This document shows, piece by piece, positions 11,701 through 21,268 of a DNA stretch of 32,500 nucleotides (positions within the stretch are counted from its first letter, which is position 1; each line of letters begins with the position of its first letter). The DNA lies in the NCBI GenBank assembly GCA_016946835.1, contig JACVTC010000076.1, positions 1-32,500 on the forward strand, in the 5' to 3' direction. Source of the stretch: Neocallimastix lanati (nom. inval.). Its lineage: Eukaryota; Neocallimastigomycota; Neocallimastigomycetes; Neocallimastigales; Neocallimastigaceae. The translations under genes and the position numbers were made by a program. The notes beneath the pieces were generated by a model. That model saw only the letters and a list, made by a program, of their open reading frames with translations. It was not told the DNA's origin and did no database searches.

Positions 11701-12812
11701 ATATTTCCAATGCAAAATTCAAAATTCTCAGAGTGATCCAAAGTCTTCAATTTAAGTGGTTTAGTGGTTTGCTTAATGGTCATGCATTTGTCATTAGGCA
11801 ACTGAATCTTAATTGGAGAAGAGAGACCAGAAGTAGGGATTTTATTAGCATTAACAAAATTCTTGCACAAGAAACTTCTGCCGGAACCAGAATCAATAAG
11901 AATGTTAGCTCTAAGGTTTTTATTATTACAGGAGATGAAGAATGTAGTTGTTACTGTTAATTTTCCCGAAGGAGTGTAATTAGCTGACAAGATTTCCTTA
12001 TTTGGCTTGTTTTTTCTGAATTTAGATTTCTTAAAGCGGTTCTCCGTTTTTGTAAGTTCTTTTCTTTTTCTATGGAAAGACTTACTAGCTTTACTCTTAT
12101 TATCGGATTTATGACGAATGCAGCTTTCAAGATAGCATTTTTTGTCAATGCCGATAATCGTATTGGTAGCTTCAAACAAGGTATCGGGTTTATTAAGTTT
12201 ATCAAATTCTTCTCGAACCCGATCAACGAGACCCTTTCCAATGATATCGATTAGTACTTCGTCAGGCCATCCCAAACGTCCAGCTAACCTTCGGAACTCA
12301 ATAGTGTATTCGGCAGCTTCACCAAGACGAAGCTGTTTTAATCTCCAAAGTTTGTCCATAATTACATACTTTTGTTTTTTCTCACTACCCGAATCAAAAT
12401 TTTCCAAAAGAAGAGCTTTGAATTCATCAAATCTTAGGGATTTTAAAGTACCGTCACCAAGTAAAGAGAGACCCCATCTTCTTGCAGTCCCTGCAAGCTT
12501 ATTTATTACAAATGAATTTTTTGATTCGTCGCTTCTAAAGGATTCTGGGTGTTCCTTAAAGAAATCTTCGCTTTGAATGATGGTTTCGAGGACAGTTGGT
12601 TTACTTTTTCCCTCGTTTTCTTTAACTAATATTCCTCCTGGAGAAAAGAATGCAGGAATGAAATCAGTAATAGCTGTAATGAGTTTGGAAGCACTGCTGT
12701 TCTGGGTGATGTGATTTGTAGTGAGATTATTTGGGTTATTATTAATAAGGAGATTATTTGGATTATCATCCTCTACAGTGAGATTATTTGAGATATCACT
12801 ATTGAATTCCAT
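8701..12812 (-). pseudogene. Gypsy A gag-pol, one frame through RT, then frameshifted
   Basis: Gag and Pol are fused in one frame from Met at 12812 (MEFNSDISNN). The frame extends to an earlier Met at 12887, but the added leader is hydrophobic and AT-driven, so the later start is preferred. A retrotransposon Gag domain spans residues about 80-240, counted from 12887. Protease shows DSGSG at 332-336, and reverse transcriptase shows YLDD at 693-696. RNase H starts with TDAS (Asp842). The frame is lost near 10165-10180 inside RNase H, then resumes with VLTDHKNLLYL and PDALSRRPD. The HHCC zinc domain (9600-9830) is broken at least twice more. The integrase core runs at 8701-9492 (SDHGSQF, GQVERANA), with a GPF-type module (LGPFKIIEKRE) near the end. 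The protein stops just before the LTR, with no chromodomain. There is no zinc knuckle in Gag. Protease and RT look intact, integrase is not in frame, and it is non-autonomous at best. Confidence 0.9.
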
Positions 12813-13441
12813 CTTCCTAAATCTAAAAATTAAATTGATAAAATAAATAATAAAATAAAGATAAGTGTAATATGTAATATTTGACAAGTAAATATAAATA
12901 ATTATAACAGCAAAATTATTATAATTTTATAATTAAGCTTCTGAATTGATTAATAATATTTTAAGTTTTATTAAAAAAAATTATTTTGCATGCTGCTGTT
13001 CACCAACCGGCTTGGTCGATGAGCTGAATGTAGATTTCAGTTCTACCAGCGAGGGCCAGGATGCAAAAAATTTTATTAATAAGAGGCTCAAAACAAAATA
13101 AACAAGACTTTCCTTAATTATTCAATTATAAAATTTTCTCTCTGAAATAATTATTAAATAACTTATTATTTTTAAAAATTATAATTTTCTATCATTAACT
13201 ATATTTATCTAATAATTTATTTAATTTACTAACTATTTTATTTTATATTTTGTTTATTTATTTTTTATATCAATTCGTTGATACTCAATTAATTTTTTTT
13301 TTTTTTTTTTTTTTTTAAATTATTAATTTATTCAATTTATCTATTTACTAATTATTTCATTCATTTATTACTCTATAATTGATTTATCTATTTAATAATT
13401 ATTTAATTTATTTATTTTTCTATAATTGACTTATCCATTTA
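12813..13441 (-). other. Leader of gypsy A, gag-proximal part
   Basis: This non-coding stretch lies between gag A and the insertion point of copia K. It continues at 19100-19465, giving an original leader of about 1 kb. It is AT-rich with a T run near 13291-13317, except for a GC-rich island at 12984-13068. Confidence 0.7.
12984..13068 (-). other. GC-rich structured island in gypsy A leader
   Basis: About 85 bases of near 50% G+C within DNA that is otherwise about 85-90% A+T. Outer arms TTTTGCAT (12984-12991) and ATGCAAAA (13061-13068) are perfect complements. Inside are a 5-bp hairpin ACCAA/TTGGT (13002-13016, 5-base loop) and two mutually exclusive hairpins: GTAGA/TCTAC (13030-13046) and CTGAA/TTCAG (13024-13040), each with a 7-base loop. 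No open reading frame or Pol III box is present. A folded RNA element for packaging, dimerisation or translation of the element is likely, by inference. Confidence 0.6.
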
Positions 13442-13675
13442 TGTTAACTTTATTAATATAAAGTTATATTCTAGCTTAGGTTTAATAAAATATTAAATTA
13501 AATTATATTAAATACATTGTAATTATAAATTAAATATAAATTAATATGTATCTAGAACAAGCCACAATTAAATATAAATACATGTAATTTTCTCTGTACT
13601 TTAAATCTTTGTTAACCATTTATTTATATTCTATAAATAATAAATTTATATTAATTAATAAAACAAATTTTAATA
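13442..13675 (+). repeat. 5' LTR of copia K
   Basis: 234 bp, identical as far as I can see to 18861-19094. It starts TGTTAAC and ends TTTTAATA, so the usual CA end is replaced by TA. Both copies and the ATTTA duplication fix these boundaries. Confidence 0.95.
13573..13580 (+). promoter_or_regulatory. Probable TATA box of copia K LTR
   Basis: TATAAATA lies 131 bases into the LTR and about 95 bases before its end. It is the best TATA match placed to start an RNA with R and U5. Confidence 0.45.
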
Positions 13676-13689
13676 GATTAAGAGTCTCA
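13676..13689 (+). promoter_or_regulatory. Primer-binding site, tRNA-Lys(CUU) anticodon-arm type
   Basis: GATTAAGAGTCTCA begins at the base after the LTR, whose end is fixed by comparison with the 3' LTR. It is complementary to the stem-loop of the tRNA-Lys(CUU) anticodon arm, not to a tRNA 3' CCA end. Confidence 0.85.
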
Positions 13690-13700
13690 AGCAACCGAAA

Positions 13701-16700
13701 ATGTCTGACAGCGCTGAATGTTTCGTTTACAAGGGTTCCAACTTCAAAATGTGGAAAAAGTTACTCATTAACATTTTGAAAGCCAAAGATCTCTCTGATT
13801 ACGCCACAACCAATATTTTCAATGAAGCCGATAGAGACCATGAAAACTTTGGGGAAATTGACAAAAACAACTCAAAGGTTGTTGCTATTATCATCAAGTC
13901 TGTGGATGAATCAATTTATCAAGATATTGAGGATTTAGAATCTGCTTTTGACATGATCAGGAAACTGGAAGATATTAACCAAGAAGCAGATGAACTAATT
14001 GTAGAAAAATTAATAAAGAAACTGAAAATTATGAAGCCTCGAAACTATATGGAAGTTTTAAAATGTTTATCTGACATGTTAAACACTTTTAACAAACTTA
14101 AAACCGCCAATTACGATATGAGTGAAAATGACAAGATCCAATATATGTTCAAGGCGCTACCAAAGGAATTACAAATTGCTTTCCTGCCTGAACCTGGTAA
14201 AACAGCAGAAGAGTATTATGATCTCATCAAATCAAGAAATATATTTATTAGATGCATGAATGAACAAAAAATAATCAAGCCACAAATTAACCATAATAAT
14301 CGTAACAATTATAATAACTACGATGATCCCATGGATTTAGATCTAGTATTTAACAGAAATAATAGGTATAAAAGCCACAGACAAAATAATTCTCAACGAA
14401 GAATTCCAAATAAATACTGCCATATTTGTAACCAACGTGGTCATTTAACAAGTGAATGCCATTACAACGGGAGAACAAACGGAACCATGAATCAAACTAA
14501 ATTTAATAATAATAATAATAATGACTATAATAACAGATTTAATAACAATAATTATAATAATAATAAATTTAATAACAATTATGATAAAAATAATAATAAA
14601 AGTTATAAAAATAATAATAAAAATTATAGTAAAAATAATAAAAATCGTAATAATTATATTAATAACATTGAAAATAACAATTTACCTGTTGATTATGATG
14701 ATGACATAAATTATGAAAATTTAAGTCACATGATTAACAATAGTCTTGATAGTGTTGAATTTTTAAATAATTTAAATAAATCTACTCATAACCTTAATAA
14801 TTATAAAAATGATAAAAATAAATTAAATAAAAATTTTAATAATAATCTTAATAATTATGAAAGTAAAAATAATTTACATAAAGAACTTAATAATGATATA
14901 AATTACACTAATAATGCTAATTATATTAATAATTATGATAACAATAACAATTGCCCTACTAATGACAACAACGAATCAACTTGGATCTATGATTCTGGTG
15001 CAATTGTTCATATTACTAATGACCGAAGTTTATTAACTAACTTTAAAAAATACAAAATTAATTTAACATGTGCCAACAATTCTGAAATGGAATTCGAGGG
15101 ATTTGGTACATACAAAGGCTCAATTAACGGTTATAACATTACTTTAAGTAAAGTATTTTATTCTAGGCACGCAAACAAAAATTTAATTAGTGGTATACAA
15201 TTTGCCTACACTGAATTAATATCAATTACTAAGCTTATTAACAATGAGCCACACCTTATCATTACGGATAATGATAATAATATTATTAATACTTATAGGT
15301 CAATTGATGGAAGAAACACATTTAGAATCAAAATAAACAATAAATATAATAACTTAATTATGAACACCGATAATGATAATCTTTGGCATAGAAGACTTGG
15401 TCACTTCTATCACAAAGATTTATCAAAATTTATAAAGGAACACACCACAAGTCATAATAACAATGACAATAATTGTATTACTTGTGGAATAGCTAAAATG
15501 AAAAGGTTACCTCACAACAGGGTAACTCCTAAAGCTACCAAGTTATTAGATGTTATCCACTCCGACATTGTTGGTCCTTTCCCGGATTCATTTTTTGGTT
15601 TTAAATTCATCATTACTTTCATTGATGAATTCTCTAGGAAAGCCTGGATTTTTACTATGAAAAGAAAATCAGATGCCATCGATATTATTATTAATTTTTT
15701 CAAATATTTAAATAATCTTTTTCCAAATTATAAAATTACTAATTTCAAATCGGACCAAGGAAAAGAATATTGTAGTAGAAGAGTCAACAAATTCTGTAAA
15801 AAGAATGGTATTAGAAAACTCTATTCTCCTCCAAGAAATCCTCAAAATAATGGAATTGCTGAACGATTTAATCAAACCATTCTTTATTCCCTAAAATGTT
15901 TATTAAGCTGGAGTAAACTCAACATTAAATTTTGGGATTTTGCTATACGTTATTCAAAATATCTTTATAATCTTACTCCTCATTCAGGAATAAATAATCA
16001 AATTCCCAATGAAGTATTTTATGGTACTCCAATTCATGTTAATCATATTAAAGTTTTTGGATGCATCGCTTATTATAAGGATTTCTCTCCCAAGAAAGGA
16101 AAATTAGATCCTAACGCCAAAAAAGGTTTTTTCTTAGGTTTCAGTAATGATTCTAATTCTTATTTAATAATGGACTATAATAATTTTTCTCTACATCAAG
16201 TAAGAGAAGTATTATTTCAAGAAGACACCCCTGCCTGCGTTACTAAAGATATTACAAAAAGAATTTCGCCTTATGTTAAAGACAATAATAATAAATTAAA
16301 TTTATGCTTAGATTTATCTTTTATCAACAAATTATTAAGCAATTATACAAATAATAATATACATAATAATAATAATATCAACAACAATTATGACAATAAT
16401 GACGATAATTATTTTATTCCTGACAATAATAATATCATTAATATTCCTGATAATCCACCTAATAATATTAATATTCATAATAATATTCCTAATAATGATA
16501 TTCATAATAATAATTATAATAATAATTCTCCTGATGATTATAATGTTAATAATAATAACTTTAACAATAATTTAAATATTGATAATTATAATATTTCAGA
16601 TCAAAATAATAATAATAATTTTTCATATCAAAATAATGAAAAATTTTTAATTAATAAAAATTTGTCAAAAAATGAACAAAATTTAAATAATAATAATTTC

Positions 16701-16710
16701 AATAATAATT

Positions 16711-16751
<41 letters not shown>

Positions 16752-18839
16752 TTAATATACGATAAAAATTTTTCAAATAATTTTATTAATTCTAATAACA
16801 ATAATCTTATTGGCTCAAATATTCAATACAATGGTAAAAATTTTTCTGATACAATAAATTCTGAATTTAATCAAAATTTAGAAAATTTTAATCAAAATAC
16901 AAATACCAATACAATAACCAATGAAAATTTTTCCAACACCAAAAATTTTTCTAATCCAAATTATGTACAAAATTCTAATAATAAAAAATTTTTAATTAAT
17001 GAAAATTTTAATTCAAAAAATGATCAAAATTTTATTAATAAAAATTTTTTATCAGAAGAAGATAAAAATAATAATAATATTAATAATTTTATTAATAATA
17101 ATTCAAATAATAATAACATAAATATTTATAGAAATAATAAAAGAAAATCCAAATTTTCCAATAATAATATTATTAAACACTTCAAACCTAATATTAATAA
17201 TAATAATATTGATATTTACAATAATAATAATAATCATAATAATATTATTTCTTATAATAATAATCCTAATAATTTTAATTACAACAATGATAATTTAATT
17301 AATACTATTGAAACTGAAAATGAAGAAGTTCCGAAAACCTATCAAAAAGCTCTCAATTGTGATCATGCCGATGAATGGGATATTGCTATCCAAGAAGAAC
17401 TCAAAAATTTATATGATAATAATACAATGACTTTTGTTAAAAAATTACCAAGAGGAAAACAACCAATTTCTACAAGATGGGTTTTTGCAATTAAAAAGGA
17501 TGCAAATAATAAAATTATTAAAAGAAAGGCCAGACTTGTTGCAAGAGGTTTTGCTCAAAGATACGGTATCGATTATGAACTTACATATAGTCCGACATTA
17601 AACGTTGATTGTATAAAATTACTTCTCGCTATTGCTGCTCAATTTCAATGGACTGTTTATCAATTAGATTTTAAATCTGCCTATCTAAACGCTGCCTTAG
17701 ACAAAGAAATTTACACCGAAATTCCTTACGGCGATGAAAACTACGGTAAAGGCTATTGGATTCTAAATAAGGCATTGTACGGCCTTAAACAATCAGGCCG
17801 CCAGTGGAATAAAACCATTACAAAATTTTTAACCGAAAACAAATTTCATCAATCCACCACTGATCCATGTGTTTTCTTTAAAAAGCAGAAGGAAGAACTA
17901 ACTTGTATTATAGGACTTTATGTTGATGATATGCTAATTATAGGTGAAAATTTCGAAATTGTTAGAATTGTTTCAAGAATTAAAGATAACTTTAAGGTAT
18001 CAAAATGTGGATTTGCTGACTTCATATTAGGAATCAAAATAGAAAGAGAAAATAATGATATTTATATCTCACAAGAAGCATTCATTGATAATCTATTAAA
18101 TAAATATAGTATAAATAATAAAAAGAAAATAAAATCACCATGTTCAGTAAATGAAAATAATGAAGATAATGAACCTGTTGACAAAATAAAATTCAAAAGT
18201 ATTATCGGATCCTTAATTTATCTTGCAAGATGCACACGTCCAGACATTGCATTTGCTGTTAACTTTGCCGCTAGAAAATCAGAAAATCCAACTCAAGCCG
18301 ATTGGAAAAAAGCTATTAAAATATTAAAATACTTAAATGGAACAAAACATTATAAAATAAGATATGACGGTAAAGGTAAAATAAATGCACATACAGATTC
18401 AGATTTTGCCGGTGATCCAAATGATAGAAAATCTACTTCAGGACACATTATCTTAATGGGTACAAATCCTATTTCATGGTATTCTAAAAAACAAACAACT
18501 GTCGCAACGTCTACTGCCGAAGCTGAATATTTAAGTACTACAGAATGTATTAAGAAAGTATTACAAATTAAAAATCTACTTTATGAATTATTTGGAGAAA
18601 CTGAAACTATAGACATATACACGGATAATGAAGCAAGCAAAAGTAGCATTGAAGCAGGTCATTTAAATCCAAAGCTTAGACATATTAGTGTTAGCTACCA
18701 TTTCAACAATGAAAATATATTAAATAAAAATGTTCAACTAAAATATATTAGTACAAATGATATGCTGGCCGATCCATTAACCAAAAACCTTAATGGAAAC
18801 AAAATAACTAATTTTACAAATAAAATTTTTATAAAATAA
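13701..18839 (+). CDS. Copia K Gag-Pol polyprotein (Gag-PR-IN-RT-RH)
   Basis: A single 1712-residue frame encodes all products for capsid formation, polyprotein cleavage, integration and reverse transcription. Gag occupies about 1-230. The zinc knuckle CHICNQRGHLTSEC is at 240-253, followed by an Asn-rich linker to about 425. Aspartic protease shows DSG at 431-433. The integrase zinc site uses His563, His568, Cys592 and Cys595, and the catalytic triad is Asp622, Asp685 and Glu721 with the standard 35-residue gap. An extreme Asn-rich spacer at about 860-1210 includes a run of 13 Asn. Reverse transcriptase shows YVDD at 1407-1410, and RNase H starts near Asp1566 (TDSDFAGD). The order IN before RT is diagnostic of copia. 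No stop or frameshift separates gag from pol, so the Gag:Pol ratio must be set some other way. The ATG lies 25 bases after the LTR, giving a very short leader. All catalytic residues I checked are present. Confidence 0.96.
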
Positions 18840-18851
18840 AAAATTTAATTT

Positions 18852-18860
18852 GAGGGGGAG
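18852..18860 (+). promoter_or_regulatory. Polypurine tract of copia K
   Basis: GAGGGGGAG directly abuts the 3' LTR start at 18861 and would prime plus-strand synthesis. It follows the gag-pol stop by 12 bases. Confidence 0.9.
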
Positions 18861-19094
18861 TGTTAACTTTATTAATATAAAGTTATATTCTAGCTTAGGT
18901 TTAATAAAATATTAAATTAAATTATATTAAATACATTGTAATTATAAATTAAATATAAATTAATATGTATCTAGAACAAGCCACAATTAAATATAAATAC
19001 ATGTAATTTTCTCTGTACTTTAAATCTTTGTTAACCATTTATTTATATTCTATAAATAATAAATTTATATTAATTAATAAAACAAATTTTAATA
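18861..19094 (+). repeat. 3' LTR of copia K
   Basis: 234 bp, matching 13442-13675 base for base by eye, followed by the duplicated target ATTTA at 19095-19099. Confidence 0.95.
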
Positions 19095-19189
19095 ATTTAT
19101 TAAATCATTAATTTATTTAATTTATTTATTTACTAATTTTATTTACTAATTTTATTTACTAATTTTATTTAATTATTTAATTATTTACT

Positions 19190-19223
<34 letters not shown>

Positions 19224-19278
19224 AAAATTATTAATTAAAACTAATTTTTTTTTTTTTTCCAATCAAAATTGCCAAAAA

Positions 19279-19324
<46 letters not shown>

Positions 19325-19465
19325 GCCACTCTAGCTATATATTATTATTTTATTCTAATATATATATTTTTAATAGACTAATTCACTATTCCAATGTTAC
19401 ACTATTCTAAAAATTTTCCACATTTTATCTAACCCTAAACTAATCTAATCTAGAAGAGTTATTAT
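19095..19465 (-). other. Leader of gypsy A, LTR-proximal part
   Basis: Non-coding DNA between copia K and the 5' LTR of gypsy A. It contains long T runs near 19193-19219 and 19283-19322 and the A primer site at its right end. No gene is seen. Confidence 0.7.
19454..19465 (-). promoter_or_regulatory. Putative self-primer binding site of gypsy A
   Basis: Minus-strand ATAATAACTCTT follows the 5' LTR directly. With the last LTR base it is complementary over 13 bases to a segment inside the LTR at 19735-19747, which lies 35 bases after TATAAATA on the minus strand. No TGG-type tRNA site is present. This matches the Tf1/sushi arrangement, in which the RNA 5' end folds back as primer. Confidence 0.7.
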
Positions 19466-19742
19466 TGTAATAATCATACTAAGTTCTATCACTAAATATG
19501 ATTATTAACTTCAACTTAATGACTAATTCATTAAGTTGAGAAATAAAATAAAAATAAAAACTTTACCTAAAAAGAGAGTTTATTATAAAATTAATTATAA
19601 TAACAACACAAAAAGTAAAAGAAGGAATATTTGGATAAATTTGGTTTTAAGAAATATGTTTTTTGAATAAAATGTTTTATTAATTTATTAAAATTTAAAA
19701 TATAAAATTGCTATTATTATAACTATATTTTTATAATAATAA

Positions 19743-19771
19743 CTCTTGATTTCTTAAAGGGAAATCAAGAG
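19743..19771 (-). repeat. 11-bp inverted repeat at gypsy A RNA start
   Basis: CTCTTGATTTC (19743-19753) and GAAATCAAGAG (19761-19771) pair perfectly around a 7-base loop. The repeat lies between the TATA box and the predicted self-primer. On the minus strand the last five bases of its 3' arm are the first five of the primer. It is also present in the other LTR. Confidence 0.75.
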
Positions 19772-19774
19772 CCA

Positions 19775-19782
19775 TATTTATA
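19775..19782 (-). promoter_or_regulatory. TATA box of gypsy A LTR
   Basis: Minus-strand TATAAATA, 35 bases before the self-primer sequence that is predicted to be the RNA 5' end. Confidence 0.6.
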
Positions 19783-20713
19783 TTTTTTTATGGAAATAAG
19801 GTTAAATAAAAAGGTTTTCTAATCTTAAAAAATATCTTATCTAGAAAAAGATTAGAAGAAAAAACTAGATAAGTTTTTTGATCGATATTCTATTCATATC
19901 GATCATCGTATATATTAAGTAAAACCAAATATATTATTTTATATTTGGATAAAACCTTAATATATCGATTTCCTAAATTTTAATTTAGATCATCTAATAA
20001 AAGGAAAAATCAATAATAACCGGAATGATCTAAATTATTCTATTCTATCTTTCTAAATATTATTTTTAAAATCTAAGCTAAACTTATTAACATAAAACTA
20101 TCTTTAAACTAGAATACAGAATTATAAAAAATACAGAAACTTATTAATTGTTCTTTTAAATGTACAATGTAAAAAATAAATAAAACTAATGTTTACATTA
20201 ACTTGATAATTAAATGAATAACTAAATAAAATTAATAATATTAATAAGTGTACATATAATAATTATTTAAATAAATTTTCTAATATTATTTAAGTGTATG
20301 AATAATTGCAATTATAATAAATTTGATAATAATATCTCAATGTATGAATTAATTATAATTTAAATAAATTTATAATTATTATCAATAATTATAAAGACTA
20401 AGAAATAATAATTATTTATTAGTAAATAATTATTATTTCTTACATGTTGATACAATACAGCTAGAAATACGCAAGAAAATTAACAAAAGAGAAAATCCTG
20501 TTGAAATTATAACTGAATTGAAATCTCAATTTCAGTTATTTACATTTCAATAGTTAACAAATATTATTTATTTAATTATAAATAATATATATATTTAAAT
20601 AATTAATAATTAATATAAATTCTTATTTAATATTTAAGGAATTATCTTAGGCCTAATAATTCTGAGAATATTAGTAAATAAGATTTATATTAATAATTTC
20701 AATTATCTACATA

Positions 20714-20721
20714 TGACGTCA
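20714..20721 (+). promoter_or_regulatory. Palindromic CRE-type site TGACGTCA in LTR B
   Basis: TGACGTCA is the full consensus for ATF/CREB bZIP factors and stands out in this AT-rich LTR. It lies 233 bases before the TATA box and is preserved in the 3' LTR at 27001-27008. Stress or cAMP-linked control is an inference. Confidence 0.5.
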
Positions 20722-20937
20722 CATGTATTTATTTATATTATGTTTATATATATGTTTACATCATATATATTAACTACTATTTTTAATTATTCAAATTAAT
20801 TATATAATTATAAATTAAATTTATTTAGTTATATTAAATATTTTAAACATATCGATATTGTTATTATCTTAATATTTTATTAATATTCATATTACTATAT
20901 TATTAATATCTTATAATTAAATATTATTATTATGTAA

Positions 20938-20991
20938 CTTACAAAGTATAAAAGAAAGATGTAAAAATCTATCTTTTATGTTCTTTGTAAG
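20938..20991 (+). repeat. Inverted repeat around TATA box and RNA start of LTR B
   Basis: CTTACAAAG (20938-20946) and CTTTGTAAG (20983-20991) are perfect 9-bp arms. Inside them AAAGAT (20955-20960) and ATCTTT (20971-20976) also pair. The TATA box is enclosed, and the 3' arm overlaps the first five bases of the self-primer, as in gypsy A. Confidence 0.7.
20947..20954 (+). promoter_or_regulatory. TATA box of gypsy B LTR
   Basis: TATAAAAG lies 40 bases before the predicted RNA 5' end GTAAGGTTAT at 20987, so R would begin near there. Confidence 0.65.
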
Positions 20992-21234
20992 GTTATTGTA
21001 CTTACAATAATTATATACTAATAATTCAATAAATAAATATTTTCATAAATCCTTCAAAGAAATTATTATTTAAAATATTCTTAGATATTAAGTGTTTAAA
21101 TAACTTAACTATTTATCTTATATTATTTTTATATTATTATTAATTAATTATTGTTGGATTATTAATATATAATTCAACATATTAACCTAGTAACGTTATT
21201 AATCATAAAACTATTTTATATCTTAATTTTAACA

Positions 21235-21244
21235 ATAACCTTAC
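21235..21244 (+). promoter_or_regulatory. Putative self-primer binding site of gypsy B
   Basis: ATAACCTTAC follows the LTR directly. Together with the LTR's last three bases (ACA) it is the exact complement of GTAAGGTTATTGT at 20987-20999 in the LTR, 13 pairs. There is no TGG-type tRNA site. The arrangement equals that known for S. pombe Tf1 and fish sushi elements. Confidence 0.8.
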
Positions 21245-21268
21245 CCTAGTTTTGGTTACTACTTTAAT

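Larger units (their letters stand above)
13442..19094 (+). mobile_element. Apparently intact Ty1/copia element K, nested in gypsy A
   Basis: A 5653-bp element with 234-bp LTRs at 13442-13675 and 18861-19094 and a target duplication ATTTA at 13437-13441 and 19095-19099. It has a primer site at 13676, a polypurine tract GAGGGGGAG abutting the 3' LTR and one uninterrupted 1712-codon Gag-Pol frame. I see no difference between the two LTRs, which means recent insertion. It lies in the leader of gypsy A in opposite orientation. Everything needed for autonomous transposition seems present. Confidence 0.95.
7722..20444 (-). mobile_element. Ty3/gypsy element A, interrupted by copia K
   Basis: The element reads right to left. 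Long direct repeats at 7722-8691 and 19466-20444 both run from TGTAA to TTACA. They are flanked by a 5-bp duplication TGTTG at 7717-7721 and 20445-20449. Gag-pol (12812 to 8701) ends about 10 bases before the 3' LTR. Removing copia K and its duplication leaves an element of about 7.07 kb, normal for gypsy. Several substitutions and small insertions or deletions separate the two LTRs, and pol is frameshifted, so this is the oldest of the complete insertions and is probably inactive by itself. Confidence 0.93.
19466..20444 (-). repeat. 5' LTR of gypsy A (979 bp)
   Basis: Partner of 7722-8691, with TGTAA/TTACA ends and TGTTG on its outer side at 20445-20449. It carries the promoter of the element, on the minus strand. 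Confidence 0.92.
20499..21234 (+). repeat. 5' LTR of gypsy B
   Basis: 736 bp, starts TGTTGAAATT and ends AATTTTAACA, with TGTT/AACA inverted ends. It matches 26786-27521 with one substitution seen. Confidence 0.95.

Noticed and set aside
12072-12576. Open frames of 60 and 144 codons on the plus strand inside gypsy A gag
   Set aside because: They are antisense to a clear Gag domain and have no recognisable motif; they are shadows of the real frame.
12813-12887. The earlier Met at 12887 as the gypsy A gag start
   Set aside because: The 25 added residues are hydrophobic and AT-driven, unlike a Gag N-terminus. The Met at 12812 starts a normal polar Gag.
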